This document shows, piece after piece, positions 50,517-61,438 of a stretch of DNA of 64,000 nt. The DNA is from Amoebophrya sp. A120 (Eukaryota; Sar; Dinophyceae; Syndiniales; Amoebophryaceae). The position numbers and the translations under genes were made by a program. Under the pieces are notes generated by a model. That model was given only the letters and a program-made list of their open reading frames with translations, ran no database searches and was not told the DNA's origin. The number at the start of each line of letters is the position of its first letter. Positions within the stretch are counted from its first letter, which is position 1. The DNA lies in contig CAJINV010000003.1 of assembly GCA_905178155.1 (NCBI GenBank), positions 2,251,065-2,315,064 of the forward strand, given 5' to 3'.

Positions 50517-52871
50517 TCACCAAGGAACATTAACAACAAACGATTGGAGTACCGAGGCGAATCCTTCCGCAGAGTCGAGACCCCCGCTCTCGTCTCCTTG
50601 ATGCATCGGGGGTGATGCATTGCTGGTGGCTTCTCCCTCCGGTCGCTTCTGCCCCGGGCGCATGAAGGTGCGCAGATACCGCATCAGGGAATTGTCTCCG
50701 TAGTCGTAATTTGAGTCGGCTGCCTCATCCGGTAGCACGGTGGGAGGACCGCCGGATCCGTCCGTTCCTCGGTGGAGGTCCCAAGTCGTACGGGACGCCA
50801 GGTCAGCGCTCTGTCCCCCGTCCATCACCTCTTTTCGGGACTGCGGCAGGCTGCTCGCGGGAGGTGGATACGCGCCGTAGTCCACCGGGGCTCCTGCTTG
50901 ATGTTGCTCCGCACTGCTCAACACCATGCCCTTCTCCCACGTCGTTCTGCTCTGCAGATCCGCGCTCTGCCCCCCGTACATGACCTCTTTTCGGGACTGC
51001 GGCTGGTCGTGGGCCTGCTCCAGTAGCACCTCGTCGAAGCGGCTCGACAGTTTCTGACCACCTGCTCCCGACCGCAGCTCAAAAGTGGTTCTGCTCTGCA
51101 AGTCCGCACTCTGCCCACCGTACACGACCTCCTTTCGCGACTCCGGCAGCCCTGCTCCCGAGGACAACAGTTGTCCGTGGTTCCACGTGGTGCGGCTCGC
51201 GAGATCGGCGCTCTGGCCACCCTGCACCACTTCTTTCCGGGAATCCGGATGGTCCTCGTTGCTCTTCTGCTGCCGTTTGGCGTCGTCGGCGGGCAGCGGG
51301 TACTCGACAACCCGGAAAGAATCGCCCCGCGGGGACCCGAAGTGGTGGCTGCTGCCGTTCGACAGGCGATCTGCGTCGTGGTGGCCGCCGCGCGGCTCGG
51401 AGAACCCCCGGATCGCCGAGTTGTTACTACCTCCGTGGAAGCTGGCTGGCGACTGCAGGGCCGACTGAATCTTGCTCGAGAGCAGCGTGGTCTTCCCCCC
51501 GGACAGCGTGTTGGGCACTTGCGAGCTCCGCGGGCGTCCCAAGGTGCGCCCGATATGGTGCCCGGCCGACGCGTGGTCGCTCTCGCGGTAGCTCGCGGTG
51601 CTCTCGTTCACGTGCACAGCGCGCCACATGGCGCTCGGAATGGTCGCGCGCTGCTCCAGATCGGCATGCATCCATTCGTAGTCCGTCGCGAACTTCTCCC
51701 GCCTTTCTGCCCCCGTGAGCTGCTGCTGCTGCACACCGGACGCAGTAGTACCGGAGAGCACGAAGGAGCTTCTGTGCGACTTACTCGAACTCGAGGTGGT
51801 GTGCGCCGTCCCGGCCGGGTAAAGCTGGTTTGGAAAACTCGCGGTACTCACATCAGACCGCCCGCTCGCGTCACCCCGATCCAACGCTTCGCGGCGAACC
51901 GAAACGCGGGTTGTCGGGGGCAGAGACAAGCTTACTCGCGATGTGGTCACTGGCGTGGAAACCTGGGATAAAAATTATTGAATTTTCATACCAGATTCAG
52001 TCACCAACGAAAGTGGAAACTTCGTTCTTAAAAATGGAAAAGCAGAAAGCGAATGCTACAAACAGCCAGAAATAGTAAACATTTTCTATCAAAAGGCGTT
52101 TTGTAGCTAGCGTATTTTTACCTCGGTGACGTGCAGGTCGAAGTTGGCGGGCCCTGTTGAACTCGGCGGCGCGGCGACCTCCGAGCGCAGCGACGCGGCC
52201 GGCGAGTGAATCCTTGACCCGGCCAGAACCGTGGAAGCGCGGCGGCTCTGACTCTGGAGGAGCGCCCCCTCGACGTGCGCGCGGCCGAAGTGGTCCACGA
52301 TCAGCTTGGTCACGCTGTCGGCGATGCGCTGCTCCTCCTCGGCGGTCCACACCTTTTCCTTCGGATGGTCGCTGAACTGCGGATCGCTGAACGCGGAGCT
52401 GCTCCCGCCGAGCTGCGAACTGGTTCCCGACCCGCGTCGCGCGTTCTCACTCAGGTGTGCGTTACTCGACAACGATTCAGTCCTCGAACCGGCTGTCCGG
52501 TGCTGACGGTCCTTGTTTGACCTGTTTCCCAAGGATCGCAGACTCGCCCGGTTCCCTTGCTTGACCAACTCGTCGTACTCGAACTCAAAGTCGAGCGCGA
52601 TCACAATCTTCCGCTCGAGGGCCTCGAAAGGATCGTGGTACGACTCGACGAAAAAGTCGTAGTCGTGACTGTCCGACGTCAGCAGCCGGTCGTGATACTG
52701 CGTGAAGCCGACTCCGCGGAGCAAGTACTCCAGTTTTCGCATCTCCCGCAACTCCGCGACCAAACAGGTCCCCAGGGCGGCTCGCCAGGACGAGTTGCTG
52801 CCGATGCTAGCCCCTGCACCCGGCAAAACGTGAGAACCGCCGGCCCCCCTCTTGCCGCTCGTCGGTCCCAT
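50517..52871 (-). CDS. Repeat protein with four SRKEV..GGQSADL units, function unknown
   Basis: Two exons, 52871-52122 and 51962-50517, joined in phase 0 by a GT-AG intron of 159 bp (731 aa). Start chosen: ATG at 52871. Exon 1 has an ordered-looking region (LREMRKLEYLLRGVGF, then HDYDFFVESYHDPFEALERK) and an acidic helix EEEQRIADSVTKLIVDHFG. Exon 2 is Ser/Gly-rich and carries four copies of a 20-residue unit of the form SRKEV(V/M)xGGQSADLxSRTT(W/F), spaced 30-50 residues apart. The invariant core suggests a docking or structural motif selected for function, not simple slippage, since the spacers differ. I recognise no family. Confidence 0.7.
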
Positions 52872-53039
52872 GTCGGGATACAAGGGAGACCCTGTCGTTT
52901 TGGATTATAGAAAAATCTTCCGGCAGCTAGCCGCGTATGAAGAAAAAGAAATACTTAAGAACGAGACTTTCTTATCAAAAACTGAATCTAAGTGGAGTGC
53001 CCGTCTCAGAAGATGTATCATCATTAATCGAGTGCATTT

Positions 53040-56000
53040 CTAATAACCAATTTTTGTACCAGAGGTGAGTGACGCGAGGCGTATAGAATCCGGGCGAGCC
53101 AAATCATAGGTTTCCTGGAACGTTCTGTAGGTCTCTTTGACCCACGCCAGCAATTCCGTGTACGCCGTTTCGGTACAGCGGTCGCCGTAGTCCGCCAGGG
53201 CGAGGAGCAGCTCTTTGAGCAAGAACAGGTCGTCCGCGGAGAGTCGCCCCGTCAACACCTCTTCGACGCCCTCCACCAGTGCGGTGAGACTGCTGGTGTG
53301 TCCCACCGCCTTCAAACGCCCCGCGAATTGCCATCCCAGATGCCGTTGCCGCACGAGAAGCGGAAGGTGCATGGGCGAGGTGGACGAAGATAGTACCGCC
53401 TCCGCCTCGGGGTCCCCGTCGGCGACTTGATGTTGTTGTGCTGCTGCGGCGTCGGTCACCGCGTCTTCTTGCAGTAAGTCCCGCGCTGCCTGGACGCTCT
53501 CCTCACAAATGCGCAGGTAGGCCGCAAACGCGGTCGCTTTGTCCATCATTCGGTTTTCGGGCGCGAGCATGCCCATGGCTCCGCGCGCCTGGCTGGGTCT
53601 GCTGGTCGTCCCAGACCCGCCCGCCGGTGCGACCTTCTCGTTGTTCACCCCGCGCCACGTCTGTGCGAGCGAGTCGTCGCGGCCGAGCAGCTGGTGGAGC
53701 GCGTACAACAGCAGGTCCGCCACGTCCTTGCCGCTCGCCTCCTGCTCCCCGTCCGTCTCCGACCGCTGCATCAAGCGGCGCACGGACGCGTGGGCTTGGG
53801 ACACGCGCACAGTCAGGAAGTCGCTCCCATCTCGATCGCGGACGGAGTCGTCGGAGAGATGCGTGAAGCGAATGGTGCGCTTGCTGTTCTGGTTATTTGA
53901 CAACATGGAGCCACTCGCCCCATTCACGTTGTCCTCCTCCTCCTCCTCCTCCTCGTCTTCTGTGCTCGTAACTGCGTCGATCTTCGCCGAACCTTCGGGG
54001 CGCCTCTGCGAACTCGTTTTGACCGCAAGAGGACCCGTGGCCGCGGTTGTCTTTTTCGAACTTGCGGGCGTCGGCGTTCCGCTACTTGTGGGCGCAGCGA
54101 AGGATGCCTGCCCTCGGGACTGGATCACGTCTCCTGCGAGAGAGGCGGGCAGCTTGCTCGCGTCCACGCTCTTCGGAGGGGCGGCCTTCGCCTTGGGCTC
54201 CTGTTTGGCTTGGGCCTTCGCCAGGGCGGCCAGGTGACTGGGCCCTAGCGTCGCGCGGTTTATCGGTCGGTGGTGGTTATCCACCTCGAAATCGCTGCTC
54301 GAGCTGGTGCTGCCGAAGTGGCCTGAGGGGGGTTCCTCTGAGTACTGGATTTCGGGGGCGGCGATTTTTATCTCTCGACCATCGTCAATCGCGCTCCCCT
54401 CTCCCCGAACCTTCCCGCGACCGCTGCCCTCGCGGCGGTTTTTGGTTTTCTTCCCGGTCGACTGGATGATGGACTCCCTCGCGGGTCTTGACTGAGACTG
54501 CATGTTGTTGCCCGACATAATAATGGAGGCTCTCTTCGGCTGTCCGGAATTTAAATTGCGCTGCTCCGTGGAAAGCACAGGGTCCCTTCGTGGGCGGCTC
54601 CCACCCATGATGGCGGCAAGCTCTCCAGTCTGCACAGCGTCTCCACGTGGGCTGCTGGCCGCTCCAAACGTTCCCGACTGCGGGCCGTGCATGCTTTCCC
54701 GAGTCATGGACTGTATGTTCACCGACTTGCGCGCAGCGTCATCCGCCATCGACTTGCTCGCAGCGTCATCCGAGCTGTGGTCCTTTGCCTGCTTTTTCTT
54801 GTCGAGGGAGGAAGTTCCCGCCGATTGTGTTTCCAACTTCTTTTTCTTCTTTTTCTGGGATGAAGCATTTTCCATGTGTTCGGCCTTTTTCTCTTCCCTT
54901 TTTTGCTTTTCAAGACTCGCAGTAATTGCGGACAGTCTCTGAACGAAGGCTGGCGCCGCTGGGGCTTTGTTCTCCAGTGAGTTTTGTCTCTCTGACTTCC
55001 TTTTCTTTTCTTTCTTCTCCTCTCCGGAAGACTTTTCCTTTTCCAGTGAGTTTTGTCGTTCAGATTTTCTTTTCTTTTCCTTCTTCTCCTCTCCGGAATC
55101 CTTCGCAGACTTTTCTGGCTCCAGTGAGTGTTGTCGTTCTGACTTCCTTTTCTTTTCTTTCTTCTCCTCTCCGGAATCCTTGCTTGACTTTTCCGGTTCC
55201 AGTGAGTATTGTCGTTCTGACTTCCTTTTCTTTTCTTTCTTCTCCTCTCCGGAATCCTTGCCTGACCTTTCCGGCTCCAGTGAGTTTTGTCGTTCAGATT
55301 TTCTTTTCTTTTCCTTCTTCTCCTCTGCGGAATCCTTCGCAGACTTCTCTTGCTCTAGTGAGTTTTGTCGTTCTGACTTCCTTTTCTTTTCTTTCTGGTC
55401 CCCCGGATGATCCTTCGCTGACTTCACTTTGTCGTGCTCCGGCGCAGTAGTCACACTGACATTAATGCTAACGTTACTAAACTGGCTCGCTTTTTCGCTT
55501 ACGGGAAATTCTGCCGTTTTCGTGCTTGTTTTGCTTGCCACCGACGCATTGGTTCCCACCGACGCATTTGGCGACTGAGTGGTAAACTCCGTTAGGACAG
55601 TTCCCCCCCGGCTCAAACTCCGTGCCGATTTCTTCGAGGGTTGATCTGTCCTTCGCGAGGCAAAGAGACTGTCTTGCACGACTTGCTCGGCGTGCTCGTC
55701 CTCTTCCGCCTTTTGCAGCAACACGTCACCATCCTGCGCCGATCCAGACACGGTCAATTTCTGCTGGGGCTGTACCGTCCCCCTGGACCCGTGACTGTCG
55801 CGTGCAGTTGCCTTCTGTGCTTCCATCGCGCCAAGGCTAAGATGCGTCTTCCCGGTGGCCCCGTAGTTGAAGCTGCCAGCAACAAAGGCTTCCCCCGGCG
55901 AACCCGATCTGGTACTCGACATCTGTGATCCCTTTGTCATCAGCTGCTGCTGCTCACCCCCGGCCCCGGCGGCCGCGCCTTTTTTGCCCTGCCAATACTG

Positions 56001-56693
56001 CGGCGCGTACTGGTTGTAATCCCCCCACTTTGGGTCCCACTGTTGGGGCTGTCCGTATTGGTCGTAGTACACCCCGGCGTCCCACTTCTGATCATTCCAC
56101 CGCTGCGAAGATGTCCGGTCGCGCTCCGCCCCCTCGAACGTGGCCGCAGACACGATGCCCTCTCCGTCGCCGCCCGCGTATACTTGTGCGCTCTGCTGGT
56201 CGGCGTAGAAATGGCAGTAGATCCCGATGGCGAGGGCTATGACCATGATTATACTCGCGATCACCACCACCGCGATCACTGCTCCCGACCTCTTCATCTG
56301 TTCAGAAAGCTCCAAAAGCACACTAGAAAAATCCAACGCCTTGAAGCGCGCCGGGCGACGAGCTGCATCGAAACCCTCGTGCTCTCCACGACGCGCTTGT
56401 TGGGCCGCGGCGACTTCGTCCGGGTCGGAGGCTTCCAGCACCATCTCGCTGCCGTCCTCATCCCGCTGCGTGCGGCCGACTACCGGGGGGGCTGTCTTCA
56501 CAAACGTTCTTTTTCCGAGAAACTTGTTTGTGTCCGTTTCGTAGTGGGTCTTCTGCTCTCCCCTTTCCTCGATTTCGACCACCCGGTAGGCGTTGGCTCC
56601 GGGTTGTGACAGGAGAAACACTTCCGCAGCCGGGAGCAGCAGCAGAGCCGCCACCCCGACGATACGCCTCCAAATAGTACGCGTCTGCATCAT
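53040..56693 (-). CDS. Single-pass membrane protein with charged repeats
   Basis: A single-exon frame of 1217 residues from the ATG at 56693. Residues 1-36 look like a signal peptide (IVGVAALLLLPAAEVFLLS). A membrane helix lies at about 137-163 (VIAVVVIASIIMVIALAIG). A Tyr/Gln/Trp/Gly-rich stretch follows (YDQYGQPQQWDPKWGDYNQY). Then come about six copies of a 22-24 residue charged unit (EEKKEKKRKSERQNSLE type), matched by 66-72-bp direct repeats at 54975-55400, and more low-complexity including a Glu run coded by GAG repeats near 53940. The last 250 residues are helical and ordered (DLLLYALHQLL, LLVRQRHLGWQFAGRLK, LFLLKELLLALADYG). Probably a surface or organelle membrane protein; function unknown. 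Confidence 0.7.
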   Translation of the reverse strand: MMQTRTIWRRIVGVAALLLLPAAEVFLLSQPGANAYRVVEIEERGEQKTHYETDTNKFLGKRTFVKTAPPVVGRTQRDEDGSEMVLEASDPDEVAAAQQARRGEHEGFDAARRPARFKALDFSSVLLELSEQMKRSGAVIAVVVIASIIMVIALAIGIYCHFYADQQSAQVYAGGDGEGIVSAATFEGAERDRTSSQRWNDQKWDAGVYYDQYGQPQQWDPKWGDYNQYAPQYWQGKKGAAAGAGGEQQQLMTKGSQMSSTRSGSPGEAFVAGSFNYGATGKTHLSLGAMEAQKATARDSHGSRGTVQPQQKLTVSGSAQDGDVLLQKAEEDEHAEQVVQDSLFASRRTDQPSKKSARSLSRGGTVLTEFTTQSPNASVGTNASVASKTSTKTAEFPVSEKASQFSNVSINVSVTTAPEHDKVKSAKDHPGDQKEKKRKSERQNSLEQEKSAKDSAEEKKEKKRKSERQNSLEPERSGKDSGEEKKEKKRKSERQYSLEPEKSSKDSGEEKKEKKRKSERQHSLEPEKSAKDSGEEKKEKKRKSERQNSLEKEKSSGEEKKEKKRKSERQNSLENKAPAAPAFVQRLSAITASLEKQKREEKKAEHMENASSQKKKKKKLETQSAGTSSLDKKKQAKDHSSDDAASKSMADDAARKSVNIQSMTRESMHGPQSGTFGAASSPRGDAVQTGELAAIMGGSRPRRDPVLSTEQRNLNSGQPKRASIIMSGNNMQSQSRPARESIIQSTGKKTKNRREGSGRGKVRGEGSAIDDGREIKIAAPEIQYSEEPPSGHFGSTSSSSDFEVDNHHRPINRATLGPSHLAALAKAQAKQEPKAKAAPPKSVDASKLPASLAGDVIQSRGQASFAAPTSSGTPTPASSKKTTAATGPLAVKTSSQRRPEGSAKIDAVTSTEDEEEEEEEDNVNGASGSMLSNNQNSKRTIRFTHLSDDSVRDRDGSDFLTVRVSQAHASVRRLMQRSETDGEQEASGKDVADLLLYALHQLLGRDDSLAQTWRGVNNEKVAPAGGSGTTSRPSQARGAMGMLAPENRMMDKATAFAAYLRICEESVQAARDLLQEDAVTDAAAAQQHQVADGDPEAEAVLSSSTSPMHLPLLVRQRHLGWQFAGRLKAVGHTSSLTALVEGVEEVLTGRLSADDLFLLKELLLALADYGDRCTETAYTELLAWVKETYRTFQETYDLARPDSIRLASLTSGTKIGY

Positions 56694-58368
56694 CGTTCTG
56701 CCGTCGAGTTTATGTCAGACTGCTGCCCCCTCTCCTTCTTCGATTGAATAAAGTGCGTTTTCAAGACGGGATTGCTCGCACGCGCCTCTGTCCAGAGTGG
56801 ACTTCCGGATGATCGCGAGCCATCCCGCCTGATGCTGAAACAATGTGAAGTTCTTAGTTGGGTAGGAGGAAAGGAGTTATTGGAAAAGATAAAGAATTTT
56901 TGTAGATGAAAAAGCTAATGTCAACATGAAAATCATGACGACAACGCAGCTGGGGGCCGCGTATAAAAGACGCAATAGAAAAACATATTGTACGGAAAAA
57001 AACGAGCTTTGGGGGAATTGGTTAAATCTAATCTGCAGAAACTGTTGGTGCCATGGAAAGATTTCTTTGGACTTCACCTTTCGGGCACGAAAACATTACA
57101 ATTATGTAGAAGAATACCAATTGACGGGCGCACGATATGAAAAAGAACCGATGAGGTGCACGAACGAGCGAGCGCAAATCGGAGACGGACGCCACGTAAA
57201 AGTAGCAATTTCTGCACGAAAATAAAAGTGAAAGCGGACGATATGGCACTATGCTGTGGACGTACCGACTACGATGCTTTACCGTTTGTGCTGAGCGAAA
57301 CGACCGACCTCAAGCTCTGCACGCCAGAACGAAACCACGACCGAAAAATTGGTAGATCTAAATCCAAAACCGAAAAAAATCATGTGGGGCGATGGATGGA
57401 CAGACGGCACACACCAGACTCCATAGGTTTTTTCGGCACAACGTACACAACCAAAATTGCGCATTTTCGTTCTATGTATAAATATGAATAAAAGGCAGAA
57501 ATCTATCCGGGGAAATAGTTGCAGTCTTCGTCTTTCACTTGTGTTGCCGCTTCGTCATAAGCAGAAGTGTCCTCTTCATAATCATACAGCGATATTGCCG
57601 GGGCGTCGCAATCCTGCGAAGAAGCTAGTGAGCGACACCGACCTTCGTTTTTCTACCGCAGACAAGTGAGGAACTAGAAAATCCCGTCCTGCCTTTCCCA
57701 GATTGCCTCCACCAGACGCTACCACCTTGCAGCAGTCTGGCTTTTGAAAAAACAAACTAAAAACGTGTTATTTGGCGAGTTGTAAAAACTACTTCAATCA
57801 TCTTCTACTACTCTAACTCCAAGAGGGAAGAGGATGCTTTGTGTATGGATAAATGATTACGAGCATCGTCACATCATTTGAGCTCAACTCAGTATGTCGT
57901 TTCGGCTGTCCATCTGGAGCGAATGTGTGCCGCCTATGAAAGTCAAGGGAAACTGCATTCAAAGTTCGTCACTCTGTGCCAAAGATACTTACAACATGCA
58001 TCATCAGACCCTGCCACACTGTTCTCCGTATGTAGGCAGAAAGGTTGCAAAAGCACAGTTTCAAAAGCAAAAGCTATGCCGCCTGAGACCACCCAAGATA
58101 TCGGTCGTGACATTCTCTGGCTTGAATAGTACTACATTGTGGCGAACCACTCGGATCTCCCTTACCATATGCACAAATGTGACGAGAATGGAGTTTCCAT
58201 GTCATCAGTTTCGTAGTTGCGGTTGCTTGCTTGCTAGCAAACGCTGCTTGTTTGTCGAACCGGTCATACTCCGAGGGAAACGCGGCACTCTCGACTATTT
58301 GTCCGCTCAGTGGGTCCAGGTGAAGTTGCCTGTTGGAAGCATAGAAATGGGAAGATTCACATCTACTT
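56694..58368. other. Intergenic spacer
   Basis: About 1.7 kb, AT-rich. Overlapping open frames on both strands at 57890-58380 have spacer-like composition and no motif, so I do not call them genes. No repeat seen. Confidence 0.4.
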
Positions 58369-58809
58369 CTAGATAGCTTCACTGTGTAAAGCACGATGAG
58401 ACCGGGACTACAGAATTCCACTGTGCGGCAATCCGCTGCGGTCATCATCAATATCATGCAGCACACAAAAACATTACCATCAAGCAATATAACAATCGCG
58501 AGGCTCGCAAAAAAAGTAAATAAGTAAGTACTCGCCCTTTTCTGATTTCACAGACTTGGGGTCCCCGGTCTTCCTCGAAGTCTTGCCCTCGGGTTCTGGA
58601 TATGCTTCCTCTGAGGTCGAGCTTCCGTCTGTTCCTTTCCTCTTCTTTACTTTCGCGGCTACTTCCTTCGACGTGCGCTCCGCTGCCGAGAAACGTGAAC
58701 CTTTTGACTGTGCCCGGGCGTTCGCACTCACTTTCCTCTCCATCATGTGGTGCATTGCCTCGTCGTCGGTGTCCGGGGGCGCCTCCCCACAGCCGCACAT
58801 GCACCCCAT
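58369..58809 (-). CDS. Small protein with candidate N-myristoylation/palmitoylation start
   Basis: Exon 1 is 58809-58532; a GTACTT donor leads to a 13-bp last exon at 58381-58369 after a TTTACACAG acceptor, giving 96 residues ending KSEKGDEAI. The N-terminus MGCMCGCGE has Gly2 and Cys3/5/7, the classic arrangement for dual acylation and membrane attachment. The rest is charged and Ser/Lys-rich, probably disordered. The exon 2 call rests on splice signals and phase only. In alveolates, such small acylated proteins are common in the pellicle and flagella; the role here is not known. Confidence 0.55.
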
Positions 58810-59874
58810 TTTCGACGCCGCGCAGTGAACGAGGAGTTAAAGGACACAGCTGCTCACTTATTTCGGAAGAAAAAGTTTGAGTCACCGAGAAGAATTTGAA
58901 AATACATGCATCTTGGAGGGGCAAACTCAACAAAATGAAAATATTTTCACGCCATGTTTGGTTATTTAGCAGGGGGGGTCATAATTTTCATTGAAAAAGG
59001 TGGACAATGAGTTGTGGCCATCCGCTCAAGGAGATAGCAGCGGGGGCCCCTGATAGGTTTAAATTCACAAGAACATCAAGCAAATTTGTTTTCTACGATT
59101 TCATCTTTAGTTATTTGAAAACGAAACACGACAAGGCACGACTGAGTCTTCGTCTTTCTGTCGTACGTTTAGTACCGATAGAAATTGTAGTTGCACGAAA
59201 ATGAGGACGACGGTGCAGTCAGTGCCAGGTACGATCAAAACAGATTGAAGGGTTGCCATTTGCACCTCACCGAAGCAATGCAATCCACGAACGAGAATTT
59301 TATCCAAAACCGATCAATATTTCTTGATGCTACATGACGCTAAGAGCCAGTCATAGCATACACCGAATCGTTTTTTCTATCTAATTACTTGTTCCGCCGA
59401 CCGATCTCATTGTCATGTGGAGCTGCGGTAGTAAAAAACCTAGGACGAAGGACTTTGGTCGTACGATAGGACGACCAAAGACGAACGAGAACAAACAACG
59501 AGACGGCTGCCAAAACCTCCGAAAAGGTAGTGCACCACAAAACCTGTGACGAAAATCTAGAACAGAGCTTACTTTACGACGATTGCTCTCGCACGGAGTG
59601 CGTCGAGTTGCTGCAAGTTCATCTTTATGGGTAGGTAGGTTGCTGTACTTCTTCCGAAAGGCGCGACTGTTACTGCAAATTCGTGTCTACAATCCTCAGA
59701 GGGACCTGAGGTGCTTGGCACTTTGTTTGTTCGCGGAGGTTCGTGTCCCAGTCTGTAGTAAGTACAAGTGTGAGAAGCTACGGAGGAGCTGGTGGTCAGA
59801 CTCGAGTGCTATCAATTATTGCGCCTCTACGCACTACAGAGCTGCCCCTCATCTTCCAAGAAAGGTTCTTACTT
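58810..59874. other. Intergenic spacer
   Basis: About 1.1 kb of AT-rich spacer. Short ORFs only. No RNA gene or repeat recognised. Confidence 0.45.
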
Positions 59875-60368
59875 CTAGTTTGTGATCATCTTATTCTTGA
59901 TCGGAAATCCCGCGCCACGGCCGCCTGCTTTTCCCTTGCCCTTCCCGGCGGGGCGCTTTCTTCGTGGCTCCTTTTCCGTTAGCAGAGTTTCCAGTGCCAA
60001 ATTGTCGGGTAAACACACTGACCGGATAGTGTTTCCTCGCAGTGTCAAGTGCTCCATTGGCGCCGCCTCTCGTCCCGGGGAAGTGACCTGTTGTAATGAT
60101 GACAGAAGCGGTTGTCGTCCTGGCTAGTCGGTCCTATGACACGAAAAAAGTAAACATGCCTTGGCTACGGATCATGGGTCGTGACAAAAACATTTTTTTG
60201 AGTACTACAACAAAACAATTTATAAAAATGCAGTACCTTCACGTTCTTCATGTGGATGTTCATCTGCATGTCCACCCCAATAATCGTTCCGTCCACTTTC
60301 ACATTACTCTTCAAATCCACGCTGACGCTTTCGTTCGCCAACTTTCGCAAGAAAACCACCAACTTCAT
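59875..60368 (-). CDS. SNRPD1: Small nuclear ribonucleoprotein SmD1
   Basis: Exons 60368-60237 and 60087-59875 with a GT-AG intron in phase 0 give 345 nt (114 aa). Sm motif 1 is MKLVVFLRKLANESVSVDLK...VDGTIIGVDMQMNIHMKNVK, split here for display, and Sm motif 2 is LTLRGNTIRSVCLPD. Both follow human SmD1 closely (start MKLVRFL, RGNNIRYFILPDSL). SmD1 is one of seven core proteins that ring the Sm site of spliceosomal U1, U2, U4 and U5 snRNAs. Human SmD1 ends in a long Gly-Arg repeat that is methylated; here the tail is KRPAGKGKGKAGGRGAG plus a short end, with only one RG. Identification is secure. Confidence 0.95.
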
Positions 60369-61438
60369 TTTTGTGTTAGGATTTTGTAAAAAAAGACAAA
60401 CCAAAAAAGAAAAAGTTGCGCTTGGTACGATAAAATAAGCGAAAACCTACTTACCTGTACTATCTGGTGCAAAAATCGCTTCTACTTTACTTGTGAGAAC
60501 AACAGTCCGAAGAAGAACCGTCTAACTACAACAAGTTGATGTTGACACTAAAGGTGACACAAGGAGAAGAATGTCGCTTTGCCGTTACGTTTTTGTTTCG
60601 TTCTAAATCTAATATTGCCGTATCCCTATTTTTCTGGGCCTGTTGTCAAGAAAAACAAAGATCATGAATGGAAAATGAATCGTACTCGAAAGGATCGTGG
60701 AATAGATGATGTGGATCTCGACAAAAATCAAAGGCAGATCGCATGAGTAGTTTCCATCAGATCTAAATCGCAGGCCTCGATCGACTGAGCGACGCATTGG
60801 CATTCTCCCCAATCCTTTTTCGTCTTTCTTCGGATCCTAGTATCAATCTGTAAAACATCCTCGCGCGATCTCCTATTTTCAAAAAAATATTTCGATCCGC
60901 TGAAAATCTCGCAAGGCATCAAGCGAACAGCGCAGCACAGGTAGCGAACAGTGCGGCACGCGTGGATTTCGCAGGTTTACGACGGTGTCCTCACTCCTTG
61001 AGCCGTGGAGCAAGCATTGCTGAACGTAGGGATGAAGTAGACCTGCAAAGAATCACGCTCTACTCCGGGGGTCCACGGAGTTTCAAAGCAGCATGTTGAA
61101 AAATTTCAAGTCGTCCAGGGGCTGAATCAGACCAAGTAAAGAAATTGTATAGATCAAGAACTTTGTCGAAGGGCACAAACAACTGCTCAAGGCGTGATGG
61201 TTTTATCTTCGTCCGGTCCGTTCCACCAAAATAGTACAGAGTGTACGTTTGTATCAAGCATGCGGACACTACTACTCATGTTCTCGCCGCCCCAGGGAAA
61301 GAAGAACAATAAAGAACTCATCAACCACAGAACTTGATGTCTGCTTCGAGTGTACTATAGCAAGAACGACCGCAGTCGTGCAGCTGCTCGTCTTTTTAGT
61401 ACACTGTCCAAAGTTGATGTACACAAGATCCATAGTGC
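60369..61438. other. Intergenic spacer
   Basis: About 1.1 kb, AT-rich, between the SmD1 start and the CCT3 stop. Short open frames without motif. No RNA gene recognised. Confidence 0.45.

Noticed and set aside
57894-58376. 160-codon plus-strand open frame and an overlapping minus-strand frame
   Set aside because: Spacer-like composition, no motif, mutual overlap; the minus-strand one is better explained by the intron and short last exon of the acylated small protein.
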